Source of the DNA: an uncultured Mucilaginibacter sp.
GTDB lineage: Bacteria; Bacteroidota; Bacteroidia; Sphingobacteriales; Sphingobacteriaceae
DNA length: 64,000 bases
Assembly (NCBI RefSeq): GCF_913773635.1
Contig: NZ_CAJYGQ010000010.1
Location: 212,856-276,855 of the forward strand
Reading direction: 5' to 3'
In this document: positions 51,650-60,794 of the stretch, one piece after another
How positions within the stretch are numbered: position 1 is the stretch's first letter
How the letters are laid out: each line of letters begins with the position of its first letter
Made by a program: the position numbers and the translations under genes
The notes under the pieces: generated by a model
What the model was told of the DNA's origin: nothing
Databases searched by the model: none
What the model saw: only the letters and a program-made list of their open reading frames with translations

Positions 51650-52156
51650 ATGAAAATTGAATCACAACACGTCGTATCGTTAACTTACGATTTGTATGTT
51701 AACCAGGAAGACGGACAAGAAGGCTTGGTTGAGAGCGCAACCCAGGAACAGCCATTAACATTTTTATATGGCGCCGGCCAAATGTTGCCACGTTTTGAAG
51801 AGAACCTGAGCACACTGTCAACAGGTGATAGTTTTGACTTTAAACTAAGCGCCGAAGACGCTTATGGCGAATATAACGATGAGGCAGTAGCCAACCTGCC
51901 TAAAGAAATGTTTGAAGGTGAAGGTGCCGAACTACCTGAAGTTGGATCAATATTACCTTTACAGGATAACCAGGGTAACCGTTTCCAGGGTCAGGTAGTG
52001 TCAATTGCCGAAGATTCGGTTATTGTTGACCTAAACCACCCTATGGCAGGTCAGGAACTGCACTTTAAAGGCGAAATCATTAACGTTCGTCCGGCAAATC
52101 CTGAAGAGTTGGCTCATGGCCATGCTCACGGACCCGACGGTCATCACCAGCACTAA
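51650..52156 (+). CDS. slyD: FKBP-type peptidyl-prolyl isomerase, SlyD-like
   Basis: Prolyl isomerase and holdase chaperone with metal binding. 168 aa. FKBP domain halves (~1-70, ~130-150) surround an inserted IF chaperone flap (~72-128: LPKEMFEGEGAELPEVGSI). Substrate-site features include LTFLYGAGQMLPRFEENL and GDSFDFKLSAEDAYGEY. The C-terminal HGHAHGPDGHHQH is His-rich and typical of nickel-binding SlyD tails, although short. It follows the YyaL-like gene by 25 nt, so the two likely share a transcript, and it is closed by a strong terminator. Confidence 0.92.
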   Translation: MKIESQHVVSLTYDLYVNQEDGQEGLVESATQEQPLTFLYGAGQMLPRFEENLSTLSTGDSFDFKLSAEDAYGEYNDEAVANLPKEMFEGEGAELPEVGSILPLQDNQGNRFQGQVVSIAEDSVIVDLNHPMAGQELHFKGEIINVRPANPEELAHGHAHGPDGHHQH

Positions 52157-52160
52157 ATAA

Positions 52161-52190
52161 AAAAGCCGCTTAATTTAAGCGGCTTTTTTA
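52161..52190. terminator. Bidirectional terminator between slyD and the downstream minus-strand gene
   Basis: Perfect 11-bp stem AAAAGCCGCTT (52161-52171) and AAGCGGCTTTT (52177-52187), loop AATTT, T run on the plus strand and A run preceding it. It ends 3 nt before the convergent gene's stop. Confidence 0.88.
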
Positions 52191-52192
52191 TT

Positions 52193-52888
52193 TTATAACA
52201 TCTCCAGCCGGTCGGCCCCGGTAAACCTGCAGGGTATTACCATTCTTACCGCTACGCGTTCGTTGTTGAGCGTTGCCGGTACAAATACTTTATCTTCATC
52301 ACTCAAAAGCTTAATATTGAGATTTAGTAGTGCATCGTCTTGGTAAGGTACCGGCCTTGCAGGTTTAATGCGCACTTTGAATTCTGCGAGTCTCCCGTAA
52401 GGACTTATCAAAAGCTCCATGGTAACAGAAGCCATGTCATTACTTATGCTCCAATAATCTTTGGGTAAGCGCACTAAATTTACATAGTTCAAAAACCCAT
52501 AGTAACTACCACCAACACGTATTGGCCTGGTAAAACGAGGATTGTTGTTTAGTGAGTCATCAACAATATACATTATATGTTGATTACTGTCTGGCGCAGC
52601 TTCGTAAATCAGGCTGTCCCTGTCGTAATTATAACGTTGTGTAAGTTTGCCCTTTTTATCAAAAAATGTCCAGGTAGCTTTTTTTTGGTTATGGTCATAT
52701 AAACCGGCGGCAATAAGCGTTTTTTTCAAGTAAGCGGCATACTGACCGTTCAGAACAGAGTAATCAGATTTAAGCACGCGGTAACGTTCGGTTACACCCG
52801 GAGTAAGTTTTCTGCTGCGCTCAACTGTTTCCTGTGCAAAAACATTCAGTATAATAAAGGAAAGTATGATTGTGTAGAATAGTTTCAC
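52193..52888 (-). CDS. Exported protein with TonB-C-like C-terminal domain, GTG start
   Basis: 231 aa from GTG 52888 (MKLFYTIILSFIILNVFAQ), with a signal peptide cleaved near residue 19. The N-terminal part (VLKSDYSVLNGQYAAYLKKT, WTFFDKKGKLTQRYNYD) looks like a beta-repeat found in Bacteroidota exported proteins, and the C-terminal part (TMELLISPYGRLAEFKVR, LSDEDKVFVPATLNNERVAV) resembles the TonB C-terminal fold. It lacks a membrane-spanning helix beyond the signal. Function unknown. A promoter box TATATTTG lies at complement 52949-52956, about 60 nt upstream. Confidence 0.75.
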   Translation of the reverse strand: MKLFYTIILSFIILNVFAQETVERSRKLTPGVTERYRVLKSDYSVLNGQYAAYLKKTLIAAGLYDHNQKKATWTFFDKKGKLTQRYNYDRDSLIYEAAPDSNQHIMYIVDDSLNNNPRFTRPIRVGGSYYGFLNYVNLVRLPKDYWSISNDMASVTMELLISPYGRLAEFKVRIKPARPVPYQDDALLNLNIKLLSDEDKVFVPATLNNERVAVRMVIPCRFTGADRLEML

Positions 52889-52948
52889 AATTTAAAATAT
52901 TAGAATAATAAGGTTGTTAGACCTCTGTTATTTGATATCGTTAAGTCG

Positions 52949-52956
52949 CAAATATA
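52949..52956 (-). promoter_or_regulatory. -7 box TATATTTG of the exported-protein gene
   Basis: Exact TAnnTTTG on the minus strand, 60 nt before the GTG start. Confidence 0.5.
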
Positions 52957-53072
52957 ACAACAGCAGCAAGAGCTAAGTTTCAGTCATTATATTATTGTGT
53001 AACATAATTGTGCTGTAATATAATGTATTGAATTTATTACCAATTGCCTCATTATAATTTCCATATGCGTAC

Positions 53073-53080
53073 TAAATTTG
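53073..53080 (+). promoter_or_regulatory. -7 box TAAATTTG upstream of the Gly-rich protein gene
   Basis: Exact TAnnTTTG, 101 nt upstream of ATG 53182; divergent from the box at 52949-52956. The leader would be about 95 nt. Confidence 0.45.
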
Positions 53081-53181
53081 TAGTTGCAACCATATAAACA
53101 TCTATTGTAACATTTATACTTTATAATAAACCCTCGTCTGCCTGTGCAGTCGTACCCGCTATACATCAACAACCTTAAGAT

Positions 53182-54003
53182 ATGCAATTAAAAAACATAG
53201 TAGCGCCGCTTGTTGCCTTTTTGTGCTGTACAGGCATTAACAACAGTCTGTATGCTCAAAATTCTGACATTTCATCAGGAGTAAAAGCACCGTCAACAGT
53301 AAAAGTTGACGGCAAGACAACCGAATGGGGTAATTTGCCTGCTTATAATAAAGCCACCACCTTGCGCTATACATTGGCAAACGATGCTAATAATCTTTAC
53401 CTGGTTCTTACCTGCACCGATAATCAAAACATCAATAAGCTTTTGGCAGGTGGATTAACGTTCACCATAAACAAAGACGGTAAAAAGAAGGAGAAAGATG
53501 CAGTGCAAATTCAGTATCCGCTACAAGGCAAAAACGGAGGTGGCTTCAGGGGTATGCGCTTTGGTGGTAGAGGTACCAATATTAACGTTGATACGGCAGC
53601 ACTAGTAAGCTCGAGGAAACAAATGGTAGCTGCGGCTAAGGAAATAAGTGTTATTGGTGTTAAACAAATTACTGATACCCTTATATCAATTTACAACACC
53701 GATGGTGTTAAAACCGGCATAAACTTCGATTCGAAGGGGAATCTCTATTATGAACTTGCAGTGCCATTAAAATTGCTTGAGTTAAACGCCGGCAATGCTA
53801 CGGAATTGGCCTATAATATAAAGCTGAATGGAATGCAGTTTGGCGGCAACCGTGAGCGCGGTGAGGGAAGACCCGGAGGCAATGGTGGCGGAAATTTTGG
53901 CGGAAATATTTCTATTAGTGGCGGCGGCGCTTTTGGCGATACAATGATGGACTTAATATCACCAACTGATTTTTGGGGAAAGTATAAGCTGGCTAAACCT
54001 TAA
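53182..54003 (+). CDS. Gly-rich exported protein with CBM9-like domain
   Basis: 273 aa, signal peptide to about residue 25 (SLYAQ). The following part (VKVDGKTTEWGNLPAYNKAT, LYLVLTCTDNQNINKLL, TFTINKDGKKK) matches the pattern of CBM9-like carbohydrate- or ligand-binding sandwiches. A Gly-rich loop (GGGFRGMRFGGRGTN, ~115-130) and a Gly/Asn/Arg-rich tail (~225-262) follow. It is probably co-transcribed with the large barrel gene 34 nt downstream, suggesting a secreted partner of that receptor. No enzyme motif is recognised. Confidence 0.72.
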   Translation: MQLKNIVAPLVAFLCCTGINNSLYAQNSDISSGVKAPSTVKVDGKTTEWGNLPAYNKATTLRYTLANDANNLYLVLTCTDNQNINKLLAGGLTFTINKDGKKKEKDAVQIQYPLQGKNGGGFRGMRFGGRGTNINVDTAALVSSRKQMVAAAKEISVIGVKQITDTLISIYNTDGVKTGINFDSKGNLYYELAVPLKLLELNAGNATELAYNIKLNGMQFGGNRERGEGRPGGNGGGNFGGNISISGGGAFGDTMMDLISPTDFWGKYKLAKP

Positions 54004-54037
54004 GCTTATCTGTTATTTTGCATTGAAACCTTATCAC

Positions 54038-56881
54038 ATGAAACATACAGTACTCTTTATTTTTTTACTGCTGTGTACAGCTACTGTTTTTGCTCAGCTC
54101 CCGGCGCGGCAAGGTGGCAACAGCAAGCCCCCTTTAGCCGTACGCGAGGTTAGCGGTATAGTAAAAGACAGCACCGATAATACCATAATTGGTGCAACAG
54201 TAAAGCTTAAGGCCGGCACCGATAGTTTAACTACCACAACCAATGCTGATGGAATCTTTGTCTTTAAAAACGTAAAGTCGGCTACCTTCGTTATCAGCAT
54301 AACGAGTATAGGCTACAAGCCTGTAATTAAGCGCATGCTAAATAATGATGCTGTTGCACGCCTGGTGCTTGATCCTTTTGTATTAGGTGTGCAAGCTAAC
54401 CAGTTGGCAGCAGTAGAAGTCAAAGGCCCAACCATAACTTACAAAACTGATACGGTTGAATACCGGGCCAGTGATTACAAAGTGCGCCCTAATGCAACAG
54501 TAGATGAGTTATTGAAAAAAATGGAAGGCATGGAGGTAGGCAGCGATGGTTCTGTTACGCACCAGGGCCAACAGGTAACCAAAGCTAAACTTAATGGAAA
54601 AGACTACGCCGGAGGAGATTTGGCGCGGGCTATACAAACCTTAGGTGCCGATATAGTTGAGAAAATTCAGGTAGTTGATGACTACGGCGATCAGGCCGCC
54701 CGTACAGGAATTAAAGACGGAGACCCGCAAAAGATCCTTAACATCACCACCCGTGCCGACCGTTCAGTTGGTAATACAGCACGTATAAATGCAGGTGCCG
54801 GAAATAACGAGCGGTATGAAACCAACATTGACCTTAGGCGCATAAACGGCAATAAAGTGCTTAACGTTAGCGGAAATTTACGCAATACTGTAAACGGTGT
54901 AGCCTCAAGTGGTATTGCAGGCGGGGCTGATGGCGGGCGTGGCATTGGCCAGGGTGGCGGTAATGCCGGTGGCGGTGGTGGCAGCGGAGGTACAACTACA
55001 TCGGGCAGCCCTTCAATAACGTACCGCGATCAGTGGGGGAAAAAAATTGAAGTTAACTTAAATTATAGGTACAACTTTAATAACGTAAATTCAATTAATA
55101 ACAGCTACGGTCAAACATACTACCAAAACAGGTTACCAGGTGGAGTTACATCGTCTGATACGTTAATATTTACGCGCAACAGCGAATCGCAAAACAACAG
55201 TAAGAATCACAATTTTACATTCGAAATGGAGTATAGCATTGATAGTGCTAACTTTTTGCGGGTGACACCAAGTTTTTCGCTCAGCAATGCTGTTGCCAAT
55301 AGCTTTTCAAACAGGTTTGATACAGGTTTACGTTTTCAGGATAACACCGGCAGGGGCATAAGTGATAACTCTACGCCTAATTACGGTGGTATTGTGTTTT
55401 ACCAGCACATATTTAAAAAACCGCGCAGGAACGCCTCTGTACAATTAAGCTATACCCGCAGTAACCAGCAGCAAAGTACCGAAAATGATAACAACACGCT
55501 GTTTAAAGATTCATTAGGTAATGTTACGCGTGATTTAAACACACACCGTTTAACAACCCGCGATAATTTAACACGCAACTTCCGTACAAGTATAACTTAT
55601 GTGGAGCCTTTAAGTCAGAAATCGCAGTTGGAATTTAATGCTCAAATAAACAGGCGTGCTTATGATAACAACGCTGTGATTGACAGCATTACACCGGCCG
55701 GGAACCGTGTAGCATTAAGCAGCAACCTCAATAACATTTTCAATTATTCATTCACTGAAAGCCGCATGGCGTTAAATTACAGGTACAATCAAACCAAGTT
55801 TAACATGTCTTTTGGCGTTACGGCGGTACCTACCAACCTTTCAGGTACAAATGTAAGCCGGGGCGGTATCGAAACCAGTCGTAATAATTTCTTTATTATT
55901 CCAATTGCCCGTTTCGAGTATGCATGGTCAAGGCAGCACAGGGCTTCAATAAATTATACAGGTGCCCCGCAAGAGCCAAGTTTTAATCAAATACAGCCAA
56001 TTGTTGATTCGTCAAACCGTTCAAACCCTATTGTTGGTAATCCTAACCTCAAAGTTGCGTTCAGGCACACTATAAATGCACGCTACAATAATTATTTGTC
56101 AAACTCAAGGTTTACCATTGGTGCCAACTTATATGGTACAAGCGTTCAAAATCAAATTACTACAAACAACGTAAGGATCATTGACCCGTTAGACCCGGAG
56201 AAAAAGGCGTTTATTAATCAAACCAATTACGTTAACATCAGTGGATCATATAGCATTGGCGGTAATTACACCTTATCAAAGCAACTGGCCGACCGTAAAT
56301 ACAACCTGGCTTTAAATGGTAGTGTGAGTTATAATCATACGCTGGCTATGGTTGATAATTTACCAACCACCAGCAACGGATGGAGGATAAATCAAAGGTT
56401 TGGGCCACGCATTAATCCTAACGAGTGGATGGAGGTAAACCCGTTTATTTCTTATGATTACACCAAAACCTTCCTCATTGTATCAGATACTAAAACAACC
56501 AGCATACGTCGTACCGCGCTTGCTATTGACGGTCGATTCTTTCTACTCAAAGAAGGCTCACTGACCATTGGTTACGATGCCAGCAAAAACTTTGTAAGTC
56601 AGCAAGGTTACAGCAGCAATCCGTTGGTAATAAATGCCTATGTAGAAAAGAACTTTTTAGCAAAACGCAACCTTACTTTCCGCCTGCAGGTATTTGACTT
56701 GCTTAAGCAAAACAACTTTACCAACCAGGTGATTAACGATAATGGCTTTACCAATACGCTGTCAAACGCATTAAGCAGGTACTTTATGTTTAGCGTACGC
56801 ACCAATTTGCAAAAATGGAGCGGAACGCCTATGCGTAACGGCAGACCAATGCGCCGCCGTGGCGATGGTAGCTTTTTTTAA
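54038..56881 (+). CDS. Outer-membrane beta-barrel protein, CarboxypepD_reg/TonB-receptor-like
   Basis: 947 aa from ATG 54038 (MKHTVLFIFLLLC); the TTG-started form from 54023 is less likely. Signal peptide cleaved near residue 20; CarboxypepD_reg domain (~38-115: VSGIVKDSTDNTIIGATVKL, TNADGIFVFKNVKSATF); plug-like domain (~130-265: VDELLKKMEGMEVGSDGSV, GADIVEKIQVVDDYGDQA); a Gly-rich insert (~285-320) and a 22-strand-type barrel to a terminal aromatic residue (GDGSFF), as needed for outer-membrane assembly. No TonB box is evident. It is typical of the OMP_b-brl_3 group. The partner is the Gly-rich exported protein upstream; the substrate is unknown. Confidence 0.9.
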   Translation: MKHTVLFIFLLLCTATVFAQLPARQGGNSKPPLAVREVSGIVKDSTDNTIIGATVKLKAGTDSLTTTTNADGIFVFKNVKSATFVISITSIGYKPVIKRMLNNDAVARLVLDPFVLGVQANQLAAVEVKGPTITYKTDTVEYRASDYKVRPNATVDELLKKMEGMEVGSDGSVTHQGQQVTKAKLNGKDYAGGDLARAIQTLGADIVEKIQVVDDYGDQAARTGIKDGDPQKILNITTRADRSVGNTARINAGAGNNERYETNIDLRRINGNKVLNVSGNLRNTVNGVASSGIAGGADGGRGIGQGGGNAGGGGGSGGTTTSGSPSITYRDQWGKKIEVNLNYRYNFNNVNSINNSYGQTYYQNRLPGGVTSSDTLIFTRNSESQNNSKNHNFTFEMEYSIDSANFLRVTPSFSLSNAVANSFSNRFDTGLRFQDNTGRGISDNSTPNYGGIVFYQHIFKKPRRNASVQLSYTRSNQQQSTENDNNTLFKDSLGNVTRDLNTHRLTTRDNLTRNFRTSITYVEPLSQKSQLEFNAQINRRAYDNNAVIDSITPAGNRVALSSNLNNIFNYSFTESRMALNYRYNQTKFNMSFGVTAVPTNLSGTNVSRGGIETSRNNFFIIPIARFEYAWSRQHRASINYTGAPQEPSFNQIQPIVDSSNRSNPIVGNPNLKVAFRHTINARYNNYLSNSRFTIGANLYGTSVQNQITTNNVRIIDPLDPEKKAFINQTNYVNISGSYSIGGNYTLSKQLADRKYNLALNGSVSYNHTLAMVDNLPTTSNGWRINQRFGPRINPNEWMEVNPFISYDYTKTFLIVSDTKTTSIRRTALAIDGRFFLLKEGSLTIGYDASKNFVSQQGYSSNPLVINAYVEKNFLAKRNLTFRLQVFDLLKQNNFTNQVINDNGFTNTLSNALSRYFMFSVRTNLQKWSGTPMRNGRPMRRRGDGSFF

Positions 56882-56903
56882 ACAGGCAGATACTAATCGT
56901 TTT

Positions 56904-56943
56904 AAGCCGCAGACGAGGATATATTACTCATCTGCGGCTTTTT
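56904..56943 (+). terminator. Terminator after the outer-membrane barrel gene
   Basis: Stem AAGCCGCAGA (56904-56913) and TCTGCGGCTT (56931-56940), 10 bp perfect, extended loop of 17 nt with internal pairing, then TTT. Confidence 0.8.
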
Positions 56944-57039
56944 ACATTAAATAACATTGTGTATGGGCTGTAAATATTTATTGTGGTTATACGGTGTACG
57001 GGCTAAAAAACATAATTTCGCCACTGTAGTTTAATACCT

Positions 57040-57798
57040 ATGGCTAAAATTGCATTAATAACAGGAGCTACCGCCGGTATTGGCGAGGCCTGTGCTCATC
57101 TATTTGCCCGTGAAGGGTATGATTTGATCTTAACAGGTCGTAGGCAGGAAAGGCTGGACGCGCTAGCACAACAGCTAAACACAACCTACAATGTGCGTAT
57201 AGCCGTTGCTGCGTTTGACGTTCGTAACCGCGAACAGGTGTTACATCATTTAAATACGTTGCCTGATGATTTAAAGCAGGTGGACGTACTTATTAATAAC
57301 GCAGGACTAAGCCAGGGACTTGATCCTTTACAAAATGGCAGCTACGATGATTGGGACACCATGATTGATACCAATTTAAAAGGTTTGCTTTATGTGAGCA
57401 AATTAGTAGCAAACTGGATGATTGGCAATAAAAAAGGGCACATCATTAATCTTGGTTCAATTGCCGGTAAAGACACCTATCCAAACGGAAACGTGTACTG
57501 TGCTACCAAATCGGCCGTTGATGCACTTAGTAAAGGAATGCGCATGGATTTACTGCAGCATGGTATTAAAGTGACTGCAATACACCCCGGAGCTGTAGAA
57601 ACTGAATTTTCGGAGGTGCGCTTTAAAGGTGATAAGGAGCGCGCTAAAAAAGTATACGAAGGCTTTACACCACTAAGTGCACAGGACGTAGCTGAAACCA
57701 TCTGGTTCGTAGCATCGCGCCCGGCGCATGTAAATATTAATGATTTGGTGCTGATGCCTACTGCCCAGGCTACCGGAACTATGATACATCGTTCATAA
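57040..57798 (+). CDS. Short-chain dehydrogenase/reductase (YdfG-like)
   Basis: Classical SDR, 252 aa. Cofactor motif TGATAGIGEACAHLF (~7-21), NNAGLSQG (~86-93), catalytic Ser in NLGSIAGKD (~139), Tyr and Lys in VYCATKSAVDAL (~151-162). An Arg-rich GRRQERLDAL following beta-2 suggests NADP preference. Homologues include the 3-hydroxy-acid dehydrogenase YdfG; the exact substrate is unknown. A promoter-like TAATTTCG (57012-57019) lies 20 nt upstream. Confidence 0.92.
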   Translation: MAKIALITGATAGIGEACAHLFAREGYDLILTGRRQERLDALAQQLNTTYNVRIAVAAFDVRNREQVLHHLNTLPDDLKQVDVLINNAGLSQGLDPLQNGSYDDWDTMIDTNLKGLLYVSKLVANWMIGNKKGHIINLGSIAGKDTYPNGNVYCATKSAVDALSKGMRMDLLQHGIKVTAIHPGAVETEFSEVRFKGDKERAKKVYEGFTPLSAQDVAETIWFVASRPAHVNINDLVLMPTAQATGTMIHRS

Positions 57799-57891
57799 GC
57801 AAAAAAGTTGAGTGTTTGATGTATTGCGGCACTAGCACACAATCCTAATCAGTTAATCAATAAAGCCAATTATAACAACACAATTAAAAAA

Positions 57892-58341
57892 ATGTCTCTC
57901 GAAACAACCATTAACCAAGATATAAAGCAAGCCATGCTTGCAAAAAACGAAGCTAAACTTCGCGGATTGCGTGCAATAAAATCAGCTCTTTTGCTAGCTA
58001 AAACCGAAAAAGGGGCTTCAGAAGATATAACTGAAGAAACCGAGATTAAGGTACTGCAAAAGTTAGTGAAGCAACGTAAGGAATCGGCTGATATTTACCA
58101 GGCACAAAACCGCCCCGACTTATATCAGGTAGAAAAGGAAGAAATGGACGTTATTGAAGCTTACTTACCAAAGCAAATGAGCCGTGACGAAGTTGAAGCT
58201 TTTTTGAAAGATTTGATTAGCAGGGTAGGTGCTACTTCAGTAAAGGATATGGGTAAGGTGATGGGTGCTGCAAACAAGGAACTTGCCGGCAAAGCCGATG
58301 GCAAAACAATATCTGAAGTGGTGAAACAATTGCTTGCTTAA
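57892..58341 (+). CDS. GatB/YqeY-domain protein
   Basis: 149-aa YqeY-family protein, related to the C-terminal domain of GatB that binds tRNA in the amidotransferase. Features: LETTINQDIKQAMLAKNEAKL, KLRGLRAIKSALL, VLQKLVKQRKESADIYQ, EAYLPKQMSRDEVEAFL and GKVMGAANKELAGKADGK. The free-standing form has no established enzyme activity. It is a small separate unit 94 nt after the SDR gene. Confidence 0.92.
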   Translation: MSLETTINQDIKQAMLAKNEAKLRGLRAIKSALLLAKTEKGASEDITEETEIKVLQKLVKQRKESADIYQAQNRPDLYQVEKEEMDVIEAYLPKQMSRDEVEAFLKDLISRVGATSVKDMGKVMGAANKELAGKADGKTISEVVKQLLA

Positions 58342-58466
58342 TTTAATTTGTTTAGTATTGAAGCAACGTTTCAAATTAAACTAACTTTACAACCTTGTTA
58401 CGGCTGTTTTAAATATTAACGAGTTGGTCGTAACAAAAAACTATAGCTTATACTGCTCTGAATTGT

Positions 58467-59234
58467 ATGAAATACGTGCTTAAAGAAGAAAAGGGTTTTA
58501 TTTATATTGACGAAGGGCAGGGCCCTGTGCTGTTATTGCTGCACGGTTTAATGGGCGGTTTAAGCAACTGGGAGGGGGTTATAGACGAGTTTAAGCACGA
58601 TTACCGGGTTGTGATACCTATACTGCCAATATTTGATTTACCGCTGTTAACTACCGGAGTTAAAACGTTAACTAAGCATGTGCATCGCTTTGTTAAGCAC
58701 ATGAATTTAAACGACTTTGTACTGGTTGGTAATTCACTAGGTGGCCATGCCGGCTTAATATACTGCGTACTGCACCCTGAAAGGGTTAAGTCGCTGGTTT
58801 TAACGGGCAGCTCGGGTTTGTATGAAAATGCCTTTGGCGGATCGTTTCCACGCCGGGAGAATTACGAGTTTGTAAAGGAAAAAGTTGAATATACTTTTTA
58901 TGATCCTGCTACCGCAACCAAAGATTTGGTTGATGAGGTGTTCATCCTGGTGAATGACCGCTCAAAGGTGGTTCGTTTGCTTGCTATGGCTAAATCGGCC
59001 ATAAGACACAACATGGCTAAGGAATTAAACAAAATTACAATGCCGGTAGGGTTAATATGGGGACGCGATGACAAAATTACACCGCCGGAAGTAGCAGTTG
59101 AATTTAATCAGTTACTGCCCGATTCAAAGTTATACTGGATTAATAAATGCGGCCACGCGCCGATGATGGAACGCCCCGACGAGTTTAATAAACTATTAAG
59201 GGAGTATTTAAACGAACTGAAACAAAAAGCTTAA
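58467..59234 (+). CDS. Alpha/beta hydrolase
   Basis: 255 aa. Oxyanion-hole HGLMGGLSNWE (~27-37), nucleophile elbow VGNSLGGHAGLIY with Ser (~92-104), acid Asp in LIWGRDDKITPPEVAV (~200) and catalytic His in CGHAPMMERPDEF (~231-243). Such proteins hydrolyse small esters or C-C bonds; the substrate is unknown. It begins a four-gene run with the CBS protein (4 nt away), NAD kinase and DUF6089, and is probably the first gene of that operon. Confidence 0.92.
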   Translation: MKYVLKEEKGFIYIDEGQGPVLLLLHGLMGGLSNWEGVIDEFKHDYRVVIPILPIFDLPLLTTGVKTLTKHVHRFVKHMNLNDFVLVGNSLGGHAGLIYCVLHPERVKSLVLTGSSGLYENAFGGSFPRRENYEFVKEKVEYTFYDPATATKDLVDEVFILVNDRSKVVRLLAMAKSAIRHNMAKELNKITMPVGLIWGRDDKITPPEVAVEFNQLLPDSKLYWINKCGHAPMMERPDEFNKLLREYLNELKQKA

Positions 59235-59238
59235 CATT

Positions 59239-59898
59239 ATGCTTGCAATAGAGTTAGCTGCCAATACCATACCGCCGGTTACCACAACCGACAGCATTCA
59301 ACTTGCCATTGACCGTATGGCCGAGTTTAAGGTTAGGCACCTGCCTGTTGTAAATGATCAGTTGTTTATTGGTTTGCTGGCCGAAGCAGATATTACCGAT
59401 CCTGATCATAGTTTGCCTGTAAGTTCATTACAGCATTTGCATGTTAATACATTTGTTTATGAAGATAAACATGTGTACGATGCCGTGCGCATGTTTTACG
59501 AGCATAATTTAACTATTGTGCCGGTACTGGGGCCAAACAAAACTTACGATGGTGTAATAAACCAATATGCCATGAATGCCTATTTTGGCGAGATAACCGC
59601 CATTGCACAACCGGGCGGCATTATTGTGCTTGAAGTAAGTAACCGCGAAAATTCAATGTCGCAAATGGCACAGATTGTTGAGTCTGACAATGCTCAGATT
59701 TTAAGCTCATACGTACGTAATTTTCCTAATTCTACACGTATGGAGGTTACGCTTAAATTAAACAAAGCCGATATTTCTTCAATTAACGCTGCATTTTTGC
59801 GGTATGGCTATGACGTTAAAGCCACGTTCAATCATAACGACGATGATGATGATTCCATGAACCGGTACGAATCGTTCATGAATTATCTCAACATGTAA
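59239..59898 (+). CDS. CBS-domain protein with C-terminal ACT-like segment
   Basis: 219 aa. Two CBS modules (~5-125: PVTTTDSIQLAIDRMAEFKV, HLPVVNDQLFIGLLAEADI, AVRMFYEHNLTIVPVL) that bind adenine nucleotides, followed by an ACT-like ligand domain (~135-200: QPGGIIVLEVSNRENSMSQM, MEVTLKLNKADIS). The end is acidic (DDDDDSMNR). It lies 4 nt behind the alpha/beta hydrolase gene and 9 nt before NAD kinase, an arrangement seen widely in Bacteroidota. A regulatory role towards its neighbours is possible. Confidence 0.9.
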   Translation: MLAIELAANTIPPVTTTDSIQLAIDRMAEFKVRHLPVVNDQLFIGLLAEADITDPDHSLPVSSLQHLHVNTFVYEDKHVYDAVRMFYEHNLTIVPVLGPNKTYDGVINQYAMNAYFGEITAIAQPGGIIVLEVSNRENSMSQMAQIVESDNAQILSSYVRNFPNSTRMEVTLKLNKADISSINAAFLRYGYDVKATFNHNDDDDDSMNRYESFMNYLNM

Positions 59899-59907
59899 TT
59901 ACTATCC

Positions 59908-60786
59908 ATGAGAATAGCAGTTTACGGCCGCCAGTTTAACGACACGGTTATACCTTATATTCAACAGGTATTTGATGTACTTGCACAGCATAATGTTGAA
60001 GTATACATTCACCCGCAACTGCAGGCAACGCTGCAAGATCAAATTGGTAATCTAAATTTCCCTGTGCTTGATAGCACCAGCGAGCTAAAAGGTTTTATTG
60101 ATGTTTTTTTAACACTTGGCGGCGATGGTACCATGCTTGACGTGGTTACGCTCATACGCGACAGCGGTATACCGGTAATAGGTATTAATTTTGGCAGGCT
60201 TGGCTTTTTGGCCAGTGTAAATAAAGATGATATTGCAGCCGCCATTAATGCGGTAGTAAATCATCAATTTACTTTAGACAGCCGTGAGCTGATTTGCATA
60301 AGTTCAGAAGCCGAGATTTTCGGAAAAGATAACTTTGCCCTTAACGATATAACAATTCACAAGCGTGATGACTCGGCCATGATTACCATGCATGCTTATT
60401 TAAACGGCGAGTTCCTTAACACCTACTGGGGCGATGGTATTATTATATCTACTTCTACTGGCTCCACAGCTTATTCATTAAGTTGCGGCGGACCGATCAT
60501 TTACCCACAAAGCGACAGTATTGTATTAACGCCGGTGTCTCCTCATAATCTCAACGTGCGCCCAATTGTACTGCCCGATAATATCACACTAACCTTTGAA
60601 GTTCAAACCCGTAGTGCTAACTATTTAATCAGCTGCGACTCGCGCACGGCGGTAATTGATACGAGCATGAAGTTTGACATCCGTAAGGCAGGCTTTCGCT
60701 TAAATTTAATCAGGCTTAACAATGAAAGTTACCTGTCTACCCTGCGTAATAAATTATTATGGGGATTAGACGCCCGTAATTATTAA
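59908..60786 (+). CDS. nadK: NAD kinase
   Basis: Phosphorylates NAD to NADP. 292 aa. Diagnostic motifs: LGGDGTMLDVVTLIRDSGIP (~70-89), INFGRLGFLASV (~94-105), LNDITIHKRDDS (~147-158, NE/D-type motif) and ISTSTGSTAYSLSCGGPI (~184-201). The length is normal and start MRIAVYGRQF fits the family. Placement between the CBS protein and DUF6089 gene is conserved in the phylum. Confidence 0.95.
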   Translation: MRIAVYGRQFNDTVIPYIQQVFDVLAQHNVEVYIHPQLQATLQDQIGNLNFPVLDSTSELKGFIDVFLTLGGDGTMLDVVTLIRDSGIPVIGINFGRLGFLASVNKDDIAAAINAVVNHQFTLDSRELICISSEAEIFGKDNFALNDITIHKRDDSAMITMHAYLNGEFLNTYWGDGIIISTSTGSTAYSLSCGGPIIYPQSDSIVLTPVSPHNLNVRPIVLPDNITLTFEVQTRSANYLISCDSRTAVIDTSMKFDIRKAGFRLNLIRLNNESYLSTLRNKLLWGLDARNY

Positions 60787-60791
60787 ATTTG
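60784..60791 (+). promoter_or_regulatory. -7 box TAAATTTG of the DUF6089 gene
   Basis: Exact TAnnTTTG overlapping the nadK stop codon and ending 3 nt before ATG 60795. It could be a second, leaderless promoter within the operon. Confidence 0.45.
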
Positions 60792-60794
60792 TTT

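Noticed and set aside
47015..56943. GCCGC hairpins at 47023, 52161 and 56904 as a mobile repeat family
   Set aside because: Each sits right after a gene, is followed by T runs and differs in loop and arm; they are ordinary terminators with similar base composition.
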